From: Mesostigma viride
Taxonomy: Eukaryota > Streptophyta > Mesostigmatophyceae > Mesostigmatales > Mesostigmataceae
Direction of reading: 5' to 3'
NCBI GenBank assembly: GCA_009746045.1
Contig: RPFO01001512.1
Coordinates: 90,001-117,808 of the forward strand
DNA length: 27,808 nucleotides
Positions 18,449-27,808 of the stretch are shown here, piece by piece; position 1 is the first letter of the stretch; the number at the start of each line of letters is the position of its first letter. Made by a program: the position numbers and the translations under genes. The notes under the pieces were generated by a model, which saw nothing but the letters and a program-made list of their open reading frames with translations, ran no database searches and had not been told where the DNA came from.

Positions 18449-18652
18449 GTGACACACTCGGATGGCTGGCAGACGCTCTATGCGCACAGCCAGAGGATCT
18501 TCCCCCGCGTGGGAGACAAGGTGGAGCGGGGCGAGTGCATCGCCACCGTGGGGTGCAGCGGCCGCGTCACGGGGCCCCACCTACACTGGGAAATCCGTGA
18601 CCCCAGTGGGAAGCCGGTGGATCCGTCCCTTTTCTGCCATGACCTGCATTAA
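18449..18652 (+). CDS. M23 (LytM-type) zinc peptidase, terminal exon
   Basis: It encodes VTHSDGWQTLYAHSQRIFPR, VGDKVERGECIATVGCSGRV, TGPHLHWEIRDPSGKPVDPS and LFCHDLH, then TAA. The His of LYAHS and the H-x-H of GPHLHWEI complete the active site (zinc ligands His, Asp, His plus catalytic His), so the domain looks functional. In bacteria M23 enzymes cut peptide cross-links of peptidoglycan or Gly-rich peptides. In an alga the target could be plastid or bacterial murein, or a Gly-rich wall protein; this is not shown by the sequence. Four spliced segments and a TGTAA signal show it is a nuclear eukaryotic gene and not bacterial contamination. The catalytic domain sits at the extreme C-terminus. 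Confidence 0.92.
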   Translation: MTHSDGWQTLYAHSQRIFPRVGDKVERGECIATVGCSGRVTGPHLHWEIRDPSGKPVDPSLFCHDLH

Positions 18653-18746
18653 TATGGCAGGAACGAGTGGGGAAGCGGTGGAAAGAATGCAAGTTACTGG
18701 AAGAAGCTTTGGAATCGGACCATGGGACAGGAATAAGGTGTTGGGT

Positions 18747-18751
18747 TGTAA
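18747..18751 (+). terminator. TGTAA poly(A) signal, M23 gene
   Basis: TGTAA lies 95 nt after the TAA stop, the expected place for a green-algal polyadenylation signal. Confidence 0.55.
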
Positions 18752-21700
18752 CAGCATAGGGCTGGGTGAATTGGGTTCGTTCTTATCTTAGGACGTGTTA
18801 ATACAAGAACCGTACCATAACGGGCAATTTTATTCGTGCCCAGTGCGCACAAGAAAGGCCACCGCTTGTCATGGAGAGGTGGGCGCGCAATGGCGCAGGC
18901 CTAATGTTATCTTACCGCAAAATGACGGGAAGGTAAAGATAGCAGCGGGAATTTTTACGGCTTTAGAAACATCATTAAACCTAGCTTCCATTAGGACATC
19001 AAAACTGTTGCAACATCGACAAATCAAACTGCAGGCATCAAATTAATACTTTATTCATCCCGACAGAAATCAAGGCCGGACCCCCCCTGCCGATGGTAAG
19101 AAAAAGAGCCCGGACACTTATAGATCGCAAACTACTCACACCATAAAATTAGATCAAGTAACTAATTTTCCAAGAAATCGAGCATGTTTTTCTGCTTTCG
19201 CGGGGTCAAGATTTGTCACGTTTCGTCTAAACAGAGTGTTATTCTGCCTATAGAGTAATTGGGCCATCTTTACGTCTTGAGTAAGAGAGGGAATGCTGTG
19301 ACGCGCACAACGTGCACCCACTTTTCCCAGACGGTACGGAGGCGGTATCTCCTATAGGGGTTTTTCCATGTTCCACCTTAAGTTGCCATATTTTTGGCGG
19401 AATTTTTTTGGCGCGGAAAATATTCGCCGCAAACTTAAACCAATGCATGCCATGCCCGTCGTCTCCAAACATTGCATTACATGCACGTGAAACGGCGTGT
19501 TCCCCTCGGTCATGGTGCGCGGCGGTGCCAGCTGGACTGATTGTCATGCCCTCCAGTAGGCTCGTTCTACATTTTCAAAACTGATCCATGGCGGCATAAT
19601 TAGAATCTTTGGAAGGTAGAATCAGGTTCTGAAAGGGTTTCGTTAAAGCAAAATGTCGACCAGGTAGCCTAGTGTAACACTAACATGTAGCCCAGTAGGA
19701 TTCTACTAAAATTATCCTTGCGATCATGACGGAATATACATGTTTATGATACTAATGGCGTATTTATCTATGATCAGAACATCGTCACTATGCTTTGTTG
19801 CTCGCGACGATCATGTAGATAGGTTGGCTTAATTTGGCAGAACGCGCACTCTGCCTCCCGATTGTAGAGACTCTGCTGTGTCCGGTATAGTATCGACACC
19901 ACTCTGACAAACGTGATTGAAATATATTGTAGCAACATCATCACTAACGCTACCATCCGGAACTGTTCTAGTGAATAGCAATTACAATCTTCTACGGGCG
20001 ATCGCACGGGCAGTGTTGCTGGAGACGCATAGGCTGTACGGCTTGGGAGTCTGAACAAGCAGCTGTCAAGGACTCCTAATTGTGCACATGAATACAAGGA
20101 TCGTTTGGAGGTGTTGGTTCAGAAGGAACCGACTCCGGTGAAGCGTCAGACCATGGAAAAAAGACTTTTGATGTATGTGGCACGCTCGACCAGCCTAGCC
20201 ACAAGGGCTAACCTAATTGGGGTCTTGCACGACGCCGCGGGGGAGATGTGCTATCCGGAGTGGCCTACAGCGGTGTACCACGATTAATTGGGATCTCCCC
20301 TAGGAAAGAAGGAGTGGAAAGGGCGTGTCTATACGCCGACACTGCGCGCTCACTGTGTACGAGGCCAGATCTGGCCGCACAAGATGTGTTGTGAGCGGGA
20401 AACTCCGTTATCTGTGCAGACACTTAAGCAGAGAGCAAACGCCGAATGCGAGACTTAGATGGTGGCGGCGCCAAGCCGCGCCCACTCCAAGGGCAAGAGA
20501 AAAAGAGCGGGTCCGAAACTAGCCTTGTACAAGTGGGGCAGGACCAGAAGCAACTTCATGCAGCGCTGGCTGTTTCTGTGTGAGGACCTTTTGAAGCCCG
20601 CTGTCGACCGGCAAAGCGGCGCACGATATAGGACTCGAGAAGGTACGCAGTGTTCCGAGCAAGCTGCGTAACAGTAGTGCACGTGTTCTCGACGCGCGCG
20701 AGTGAGGGACGCGCTAAGACGCACAAGTGGTCCCGCACACAATGTCTGCTTCGGCGACTCGCAGTTCTCGCTGTTCCAGCATGGTCTTCTCGCTTCGAAC
20801 AGGTCCGGAACGCTTTTTTGTGGGGATGGAGTCAATTAAATATCCGACATTTGGCAGTGACTCTGTCTCCCAGTCTCACGGGCACTCAACAAATGATATT
20901 TAGACGGGCAACAGGCCGTCGTTGCGGCGGGTAGTTTTGTGGATCGTGCATCTGGTGAATCTGGACGAGCAGTTTTGTCCTGGTCAGACACGGTTCTCCG
21001 CGGGTGCAACCTAGGGACCCAGCCCTGATCCAAGCGCTTACGATTCTGACACGGCAAATAAGTTCTAGATGAGAGCCTTTTCTTAAGGATGTCGGACCTC
21101 AGTCGTTCACAACTGATTCGTCGTACCGTCAGCACATATCTCCGCATCCATGTCGACGCTGCACTCGCACACACACCAGGGGAGTTGGAAGGTGCCAGAC
21201 ACACCGCACCCCGCCCCAGGTATTCGATGGCGGTGTTTGGGCAGAGCTAGCTGAACACTCAGAATCGGAAGTCGCGGACAAGTACGATCACGATCGTGTC
21301 ACGCGGCGGCGACGAAGCCAAGTCTCGGCACATCAGTTTCGGAGACCGACCTGATTCGCGACTCCGTTCAGACACGCAACCCGGCCCACAACGAGCTTTC
21401 GACCCCGTAATGGTGAGGGAGCACCGTGTTTGGCCCCCGTGGAAGCTGAAGGGCACCGCACTGTCGCAGACGTGGACCTCGACAAGTTCGAATCGCCGAG
21501 GTGGGTGTGCCGTCGGCTCTGATCTCCTCCAGCAGCTGCGGCTGCTGTTGCGCCGAGTGATGGCGTACTCGAGCTAGCTCTCAAGAGCGACTCTCTGCTA
21601 ATTGCTTTGGGGAGATCACGCATACTACTCACGCGCGTGGACGCCGACCTAGTAACAACCCACGGACGGAGTCAAAGACGAGATCAGATACGATAGGTCA

Positions 21701-21799
21701 ATGCAGTGAGTCTAGGAGACGGGAGTTGTATACGAGTATTGCCTGGTTTTTGATGAGAGTGTGTGTTGTCTCTGTTCACTTGGCAGTGTTGAGTATTCA
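18752..21799. other. gene-poor stretch, nothing recognised
   Basis: Many frames of 60-126 codons occur on both strands, but none shows a known domain, convincing splice chain or repeated homologue in the window. I do not annotate any as a gene. The base composition is near balanced, unlike the GC-rich exons. Confidence 0.4.
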
Positions 21800-21880
21800 T
21801 CCATTTTGGTCATGACGGTTTCCTGGAACGACGACTCTCTCTCCTCTCCTCTCCACCCCCCGCCCTCTTCCGCTTCACTT
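21800..21880 (+). repeat. dispersed repeat with pyrimidine block, copy 1
   Basis: CCATTTTGG-TCATG-CGG-TTC, then AACGACGACTCTCT, a C/T-only block and CACTT. The same order is found at 22533-22612. Confidence 0.6.
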
Positions 21881-22532
21881 ATGTTTTTCACACTGCACCA
21901 ATGGGTTTGTTTGTAAGACTATACACACATTTGCTGCCGCGCGATTTTTAGATAATGTCGCCTTCCAGTTGGCAGTGTGATGCGGCTGCTGTCGGGTAGG
22001 TCGAGAAGGAGGTTCGAGAGGTCGGTCGGTAAGTGATGAGGGTGGACTCGCACAAATGACTGCTCAATATAAGGAGTGGTGCGTTTGTGCGTGTGATTTC
22101 GGCTGCCTGGGGTGGACAAGCCGTGTCTAAGCTATGTGCGTGCGTACGAGCAGCACTTCATCATTAAATCAGAAGAACAACGGGCCTGAACACAGAACAA
22201 CGACAGCAGCATACAGGGGTAGAACAAGAAAGCGGGACGCTGAGTTGGCGGGCAGTCTTTTATGTACGGACGTATACAGGACAATGACATGGAAGGAAAA
22301 CGAAAAAAGAAAGGATCTGGTGGTGACGAAGGTTGGTGGACGAGTTGTCACGGGGGTCTGGATAAGTTTTCTCTGTTGCGCACCGTCCTAGATAAGGGAC
22401 TCTCTAGTGCGTTTGTCCAGAGAGCTCTGGGTACACTGTTGATGACAGGCTGACTAGCACGATGGAGTGGAGGAACCTGCATCTCAAGTGGGTAGCCAGA
22501 CTGATTCCGGTCGACAGCAAGATTCCTTTACC

Positions 22533-22612
22533 TCCATTTTGGCGTCATGCCGGCTTCTGAAACGACGACTCTCTTCTCCCCTCTGCCTCTCCGCCCCCCC
22601 TGCTCCCTCTAT
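22533..22612 (+). repeat. dispersed repeat with pyrimidine block, copy 2
   Basis: CCATTTTGGCGTCATGCCGG, CTTCTGAAACGACGACTCTC, a C/T block with seven C, then ATCACTT. It is about 730 bp downstream of copy 1 and diverged. Both are followed within about 110-160 bp by ATGTCGCC. Confidence 0.6.
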
Positions 22613-23164
22613 CACTTCTCTTCTCCTCCAGCCATTGAGCATGTCGCCGGCGTGTGGATATGGTTGATCTTCCAGATAGCAGGGCCGATCTGTTGAAAGT
22701 GGACCTTCTCCAGTAAGTTCTGCTTGTTGTTTCGGATCCCTTTGTTTATGCCCCGCGCTCATCCGCACTCTCATTCCGCCTGTAGGGACGGTGATGTCGT
22801 CAATATGCTGTCCTGGCACTTCGACCACATCCTATTCAAATATATCGGCTTGAGGACGCTAGAAGGTCGGTAGTGTCACTGGTGGTATCGCGTTCGTCTA
22901 TTATGGTTTTTCTCGCACGACGACTGACGTTCGGGGTGCAGGTCAGAGCGTTGCGTGCGGTGCGTTCAATTCAATCCAAGAACAAAACACGATGTGGCGT
23001 AAACCTCCTCTCACCTCTGCCCTCCTTCTTCTCCCTCTCCGCTCTCCGTCGTCCCTCTTCCTCTTCCTCAGTCGCCTCTCCTTTCTCCCTCGTTCCGACG
23101 GGGATCGCATCTCCTTTGTCGGTACTCGAATTTGATTCGATGATGATGAGTCTCGTCGCACGCA

Positions 23165-23415
23165 AGGAAGATGGGGGAGGGCGCGAAGTCCCTAGGGGGA
23201 GGGGGATGAGGCTGGAGGGGCACTCCGCCCGGGGTGGGTGGGGGGCAGGCGGAGGGGGGAGTAAAAGGGGATGGCGAGGGAGGAGAAAAGGGGATGGCCA
23301 GGAGGAGAGGCGATCCCTTCGTACGGCGGGAGGAGAATGGGGGAGGGAAAAAGGGCAGTCGGGGTGATGGAGGCTCGCGGGAGGAGACGAATGGGGGGGG
23401 ATGAAGAAACAGGGG
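23165..23415. repeat. purine-rich block (G/A on plus strand)
   Basis: About 250 bp is dominated by GGGGGA, GGAGGAGAA and AAAAGGGGATGGC (twice, near 23262 and 23286). It is opposite in strand sense to all other pyrimidine tracts in the right third of the window. Open frames here are low-complexity and not taken as genes. Confidence 0.65.
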
Positions 23416-23433
23416 GGAGGTAAGCGCCTAGCG

Positions 23434-23830
23434 TGCTGGTGAAGGAGACTCGAGGCTGTCGTTGGAAACGCCGGCGGGGCGTATCTGTGACGAGGGCGGA
23501 TCGCCAGGGGAGGGAGGCTTCGCGGCCTTTACTCCCTTGCTCCTCTCTTCGGGTCATACCTCGCCGGTCGGGTCTGTTCTGTGCATCTGAGGAGCGGGGA
23601 TCGCCAGCAGGAAGGAGGCTCGCGAGCCAGTGTATACTAGATCAAACTCTCGCCCTCGGCTCCGGCGTCGTGACTGTGAGTGAGGAGGCGGAGTCGCCAG
23701 CAGGAAGTCGAGGCCTCCGCACGCCTGTTTCTTCGTAACCGGCCTCTCGGCGGGCCGTATCTGTCGCACTCGAAGAGATTCGCGGGGATCGCTCCAGTCA
23801 GGAAGCCAGGCTGCGCCGGCCTGTTACCTG
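23434..23830 (+). repeat. degenerate tandem repeat, period about 93-100 bp, four units
   Basis: The landmark TCGCCAG(CAGGAAGGAGGC) occurs at 23501, 23601, 23694 and, as TCGCTCCAG, at 23789. Spacings are 100, 93 and 95. A second landmark, GGCGGG-CGTATCTGT, is found near 23473 and 23750. The units are strongly diverged between landmarks. Confidence 0.6.
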
Positions 23831-23940
23831 GTAGCGTCGGCGGTGCGTTCCGATTTACGGGAGGCGGTCGTTCGTCCGACGAATGGGAATGAGGCCTCTC
23901 TCGTTACGCGATTCCATGGGGAACCATCGTCTGGGTCTGC

Positions 23941-24121
23941 CGTCTCCATCTCTCATCTCCTCTCTCTCTCTCTCTTCGCCTCTCCCTCTCTTCCCTCTCC
24001 CTCTCCCTCTCCCTCTCCCTCTCGCCCTCTTCCTCTCCTCTCCTCTAACCTCTCCGCTCTCCTCTCCCTCTCCCTCTCCTTCTCCCTCTCCTCTCCTCTC
24101 CCTCTCCTCTCTTTCCTCCTT
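23941..24121 (+). repeat. CCCTCT/CTCT pyrimidine array
   Basis: About 180 bp, nearly pure C/T on the plus strand, built from CCCTCT hexamers with CTCCT and CTCTCT interruptions. Its Ser/Leu/Pro-rich open frame is a by-product of the repeat. Confidence 0.9.
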
Positions 24122-24143
24122 CAACGGTTTTTTACATTTCCCT

Positions 24144-26492
24144 CTTACGGTTACGCTTACGACTTCGGTTACCCGGTCTGTGGGGTTACGCCTCTACAGC
24201 TGCGCCCTACTGGTTAGCGCTTCCATCGGCTTTTTTTGGCTTGACGCTTCTGTGGATGCGACGCATTCCCTACGCTGGTACAGTTTACCGCTGCAGCTTA
24301 CGACAGTGCACCGCGCTTTACTGCTCGTTATCGAGACTCTTTACTGCGCCTTCACGCGCCCCTGTTAGACGCTTCGGGGAATACGCTTGAGACGCAATGC
24401 CCCGATACAGCATCTGTATACTGCTACGAGCTTATCGAGGAATGCACCGTGTACGGAGCTTCGTGCCGCTGACATCGGTAGATTTTGCTGGCTTACGCTT
24501 TACAAGCACGCTTATCCGCCACTCTCTAGAGACAGAGATGTACGGTATTCTTGGAGGCGCTTCGCTGACACTGTGTAGACGGGGTCCTGTCCGGAACGAC
24601 TGTCTCAGGTGGCATGTGGGGACGTTTGCCGGCGTATTTAGGCAGTTGTACCGCCCGGCATTCTGAGGTGGTACCGACCTTGTTTGAAGACGGCTCGTCC
24701 GCGACAGGAACTATCGACTCTAGCGCTTACGCTTACCTTACGTCCCTCCCGCCCGTTGACCGCATTGACGGATATCTTCGTCGACCAGGATGCCTTCCAG
24801 CTCCACGGTACTTCGGCCCGGTAAATTTCTCTCTTCACTAAACGAGTTTTATAAGTACCTTAATATATTTCTACATAAGTTTTTTTCCATCAGTCCATGG
24901 CTTCATTGATTTCTCACACGACCCTTCCGTATTCATGTTAATTGGCATGTGCTTACGTGCAGGGAAAGGCGAAGAAGAAAACTCCAGTTCGGTTTCCCCG
25001 TGGATCCGCGTCTGGGACTGTGTCCAGAGAGGCCGGCCGTTGTTGTTGGCCAGGCCGCGGTCGCGAACCAGTTGCACAACCGGGGGCGGCGGGGGGACGA
25101 GCTCCCACCCAACGCACCAACTCCACGGCACCGCCTTACCCGTGGCGGTCAGCCAGAAAAAAGCGTACGAAGAGTTGATGGCAGAGGCGGCGGCTCCGCA
25201 GAGGGCAGAAGGCAAAACGTCGGGGAGGGGGCAGGCGAGCGGGCGCGGGAGGAGACGGGGGTGCCCGGACGAACCTGCACAGCGCGCAGAAGGGTGGTGG
25301 TCAGGGCAGAGATGCGACGGCCGAAAACCGAATCAGGGACGTTCGGCCGGGACGTCCGGATGCGCTTTATGGATGGCGCGAAACTGAGTCGCGGAGGGTT
25401 GGAGTTCGAAATGGGTAGACGAGGTGTGCATAAACTGGGAGCACAAGTACCGCCAAGAAGGAAGATTTTTCCGCTCTTTGGCACCCTCCTGGGCAAAGAG
25501 AGGGAGAAGGTGGTGTTCAGATGGTTTGATGAGGGGCACGACCTCGGTTGGAGTAATGAGTGCGAGCAAAAAGTCTTCGTTTCCCTCTGAAGTTCGCTAG
25601 AGAACATGTTACTCTCCTGAAGGAAGGCGCCAGCTGGGACAACATTCCTTCATATCGACCCTGGCAAGCGATGATGGGCGAGGACTTTGCACGAAATCGC
25701 GTTTTGCACGCACTAATTGCCACGCAACGTGGAGAAATGCAGATGTACATAGTAGTTGGATCAGTTTACCGTGACTTTTGGGCAGTTTAGTACTTAGTTG
25801 GGGTGACGTGTCCAATGTATATATGGTGGGCGCGCGTCCAAGGGGGTCCACGCTGATTGAGCACTTGATGTGTTTCTTTCAACATATTCGGACATGTATG
25901 AAATGATAAATTGTTTGGCACGATTGCAAATTGATTGATTGAAGAATGAGATACCATTTTAGTTAATTGAAAAAAGGTGAAAAAACCTCAACTGCTGTGA
26001 ACTTCCTGGTACCTTTCAAACTTGATCCCAGTCGTTCAATGCCCGCTTTAACGCTTACGCTTACGCTTAACATGTCTCGTAGAGCCAGCTCTTTATGCTG
26101 GCAGGTCTTAAAGTCTTATGAGGAAGTCACGCATATTTCTCTATGTCCCTCAATATTGAGAACGATCTTTTAAGCGCGTCTACTTACTGGGGGCGTCTGT
26201 TTGCCAATCGTTCAGTTCATGCACTTATAAAATGGCACTTGTTTTATGTCTGGACCAGCTTCATACTCTCGCACTTCTACGTGCCTCCAAGAAACGCTGC
26301 TTTTTGCATTGACGTCCAAAGTAACCGCTTACGCCGCAGTCAATGGCCTCAGGTGTTGGATACAGTCACGGTATAGATCTGGGGTTACGCTTACGGACTC
26401 TACGCGGCTCCTGGAGTATTAAGAGCACGTATGCGGCTTAGGTTTTTACGCTTAACGCTTTACCTAGTGTGTTCTTACGCTTACGCTTACGC
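24144..26492 (+). repeat. scattered TTACGC hexamer runs
   Basis: TTACGC occurs singly or in runs of 2-3, always in this orientation: 24151, 24186, 24493, 24727, 26055-26068, 26329, 26385, 26446 and an exact triple at 26475-26492. The sequence between is not repetitive. There is no recognisable gene in the interval. Confidence 0.6.
24949..25590 (+). other. unassigned open frame, 213 codons, doubtful
   Basis: It begins MLTCRERRRRKLQFGF and ends WSNECEQKVFVSL. The first two thirds are Arg/Gly-rich with no domain. The last third (KIFPLFGTLLGKEREKVVFR...) looks less biased. A second plus frame (24935-25387) and a minus frame of 152 codons overlap it, which is common in GC-rich DNA without genes. 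No splice partners, homologue or poly(A) signal was identified. It is listed because it is the longest non-repetitive frame in the right third. Confidence 0.15.
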
Positions 26493-26809
26493 CGGCTCGA
26501 CCCCTCACACAGGGGCACTCTCCCTCGTACCCGTTCGTTTCATTCATCGTCTTCTGCAATGCAGCGCGCTTCCTCTTGACGTGTCCAAAGACACTCCACA
26601 GCACACTTGCTAGAGTCGAGTCACTCTGACCCCTGTCGGGTAAGGAAGTTGTGTTTTCTTTTACTCGCGTGCTCTCCTGATAAACCTCCCTCTCCTCCCA
26701 GATATACTACCTCCAATAAGCAACATCAAGGCAGTGATCTCCATCTCGCGTTTTTTCGGAAAATATTTCATATCATACTACTCTCGCCTCGACTTGACCA
26801 CGTCGTAGC

Positions 26810-27180
26810 GCAAGTCACCCCTCTCCTCTCACCCCTTCTCTCCTAATCCCTGCATGTTCTCCTCCTCGGGATCGCCTCTCCCCCTTTCGGCCCTCTCTCC
26901 CTTGCGATACCTCACTTCTTTGTTAACATCTCGCCGGTCCTATGGCCAAGCCGGAATCTCATCTCTCCGTCCCCAATGGAATCAGGTGATGAACTATCCG
27001 ACCGACGCGGTCGAAGCTCCTAATGGCCGTCAACAGACTCATAAATATCGCCTAGTGGCCTACCACCTTGCCAGCTTCGGAGGGCCTCACATGCCACATC
27101 GACTGAGTGGCCTCGACGTGCTCCCTACTTCGCTCCGTCCCTCTCCCTCTCCTCTCTCTTCACTCCCTTCTCCCTCTCTG
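26810..27180 (+). repeat. interspersed pyrimidine tracts and GGGATCGCCTCTCC motif
   Basis: Short C/T tracts lie at 26815-26847, 26875-26902 and 27138-27180. GGGATCGCCTCTCC at 26868-26881 is an exact inverted copy of 23305-23318. A GATACCTC...CTCGCCGGTC pair (26902-26939) resembles 23551-23567. Confidence 0.5.
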
Positions 27181-27296
27181 CAACCTACAGTTAGCATATC
27201 TGTAATATACTCTACAAATGCCGCAGCTCCTTCTCGCCATTCTACGACACCATAACACACCACAGGGATACCGTCACAAACAAGACAGCAACTGCA

Positions 27297-27709
27297 GGCC
27301 CTCCCTCTCCCTTCTCCTCTCCCTCTCCCTCTCCCTCGCTCCCTCTCCCTCTCCCTTCTTCCTCGTCCCTCTCGCCTCTTCCTCTGCCCCTCTCCCTCTC
27401 AGCCTCTCACCTCTCCCTCTCCCTCTCCCGTCTCCCTCTCCTCTCCCTCTCCCTCTCCCCTCTCCTCTCTCCTCTCCGCTCTCCCTCTCCCTCTCCCTCT
27501 CCTCTCCCTCTCCTCTCCCTTCCTCTCCCTCTCCCTCTCCCTCTCCACTCCTCATCCTCTCCCTCTCCCTCTCCCTCGTCCCTCTCTCCTCGTCCCTCTC
27601 TCTCCCTCTCCTCTCCTCTCCTCTCCCTCTCTCTCCCTCTCCCTCTCCCTCTCCCTCTCCGCTCTCCATCTCCCTCTCCCTCTCCTCTCCTCTCCCTCTC
27701 CCTCTCCTC
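27297..27709 (+). repeat. long CCCTCT pyrimidine array
   Basis: About 410 bp, almost only C and T on the plus strand, of CCCTCT units with CTCCT/CTCGT variants. The overlapping 196-codon plus frame and Arg/Glu/Gly minus frames are artefacts of the repeat. About 100 bp of ordinary sequence follows to the window end. Confidence 0.9.
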
Positions 27710-27808
27710 GGGAATACATCGTTGTGGTATTTTTATTATTGTTGTAAGCGTGGCCCCCCGAAGGGCAATAATGAGCTCTTCGTAAGGCTTCCAGCACGCG
27801 CGCCCTGA

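Noticed and set aside
20105-20934. Chain of short plus-strand frames as a possible spliced gene
   Set aside because: No frame shows a domain and no good donor-acceptor chain joins them. Similar frames exist on the minus strand.
21485-21496. GTTCGAATC, resembling a tRNA B box
   Set aside because: No A box, acceptor stem or cloverleaf can be formed around it.
23883-24368. 161-codon Leu/Ser/Pro-rich frame
   Set aside because: It is mostly the pyrimidine array at 23941-24121, with no flanking conserved sequence.
27218-27808. 196-codon Ser/Leu/Pro frame and the matching Arg/Glu/Gly minus frames
   Set aside because: They are translations of the CCCTCT array. A repeat with a 6-bp unit cannot contain stops in most frames.

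Overview
This is nuclear DNA of a eukaryote, most likely a green alga of the Chlamydomonadales type. Two genes are interrupted by GT-AG introns, several with CAG acceptors. A TGTAA pentamer, the usual green-algal poly(A) signal, lies 55 and 95 nt after their stop codons. Coding exons at the left edge are GC-rich with long Gly/Ser/Ala/Pro inserts. No bacterial operons, tRNA, rRNA or CRISPR were seen. The lineage is an inference.

Layout. (1) 2-3228: three exons of the C-terminal part of a TRAPPC10/TRS130-like trafficking protein, entering from the left edge. (2) 3290-12281: an island of at least eight non-LTR retrotransposon pieces on both strands, many ending in a short hairpin plus a TTAA-type repeat tail. 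Copies carrying ORF1 (coiled coil plus L1-type C-terminal domain) run straight into a 3' UTR with no reverse transcriptase. RT is found only in separate broken pieces. One ORF1-only copy (8788-10804) has an exact 11-bp target-site duplication and splits an older minus-strand copy in two, so the mobile unit itself lacks RT. (3) 12282-15786: gene-poor, with a cluster of short GGCCA...TGTGGC palindromes and a perfect 23-bp inverted repeat. (4) 15787-18652: a spliced gene for an M23 (LytM-type) zinc peptidase, all catalytic motifs intact once the introns are removed. (5) 18752-27808: no gene I can recognise. This part holds degenerate repeats of about 95 bp, CCCTCT arrays, an opposing purine block and scattered TTACGC hexamers, which looks like heterochromatic or subtelomeric DNA.

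How the parts relate: the two host genes have no evident functional link. The island lies between them and may occupy, or have removed, the last part of the TRAPPC10-like gene. The most interesting system is the ORF1-only element family with 3' ends like those of an RT-bearing LINE, which suggests mobilisation in trans.
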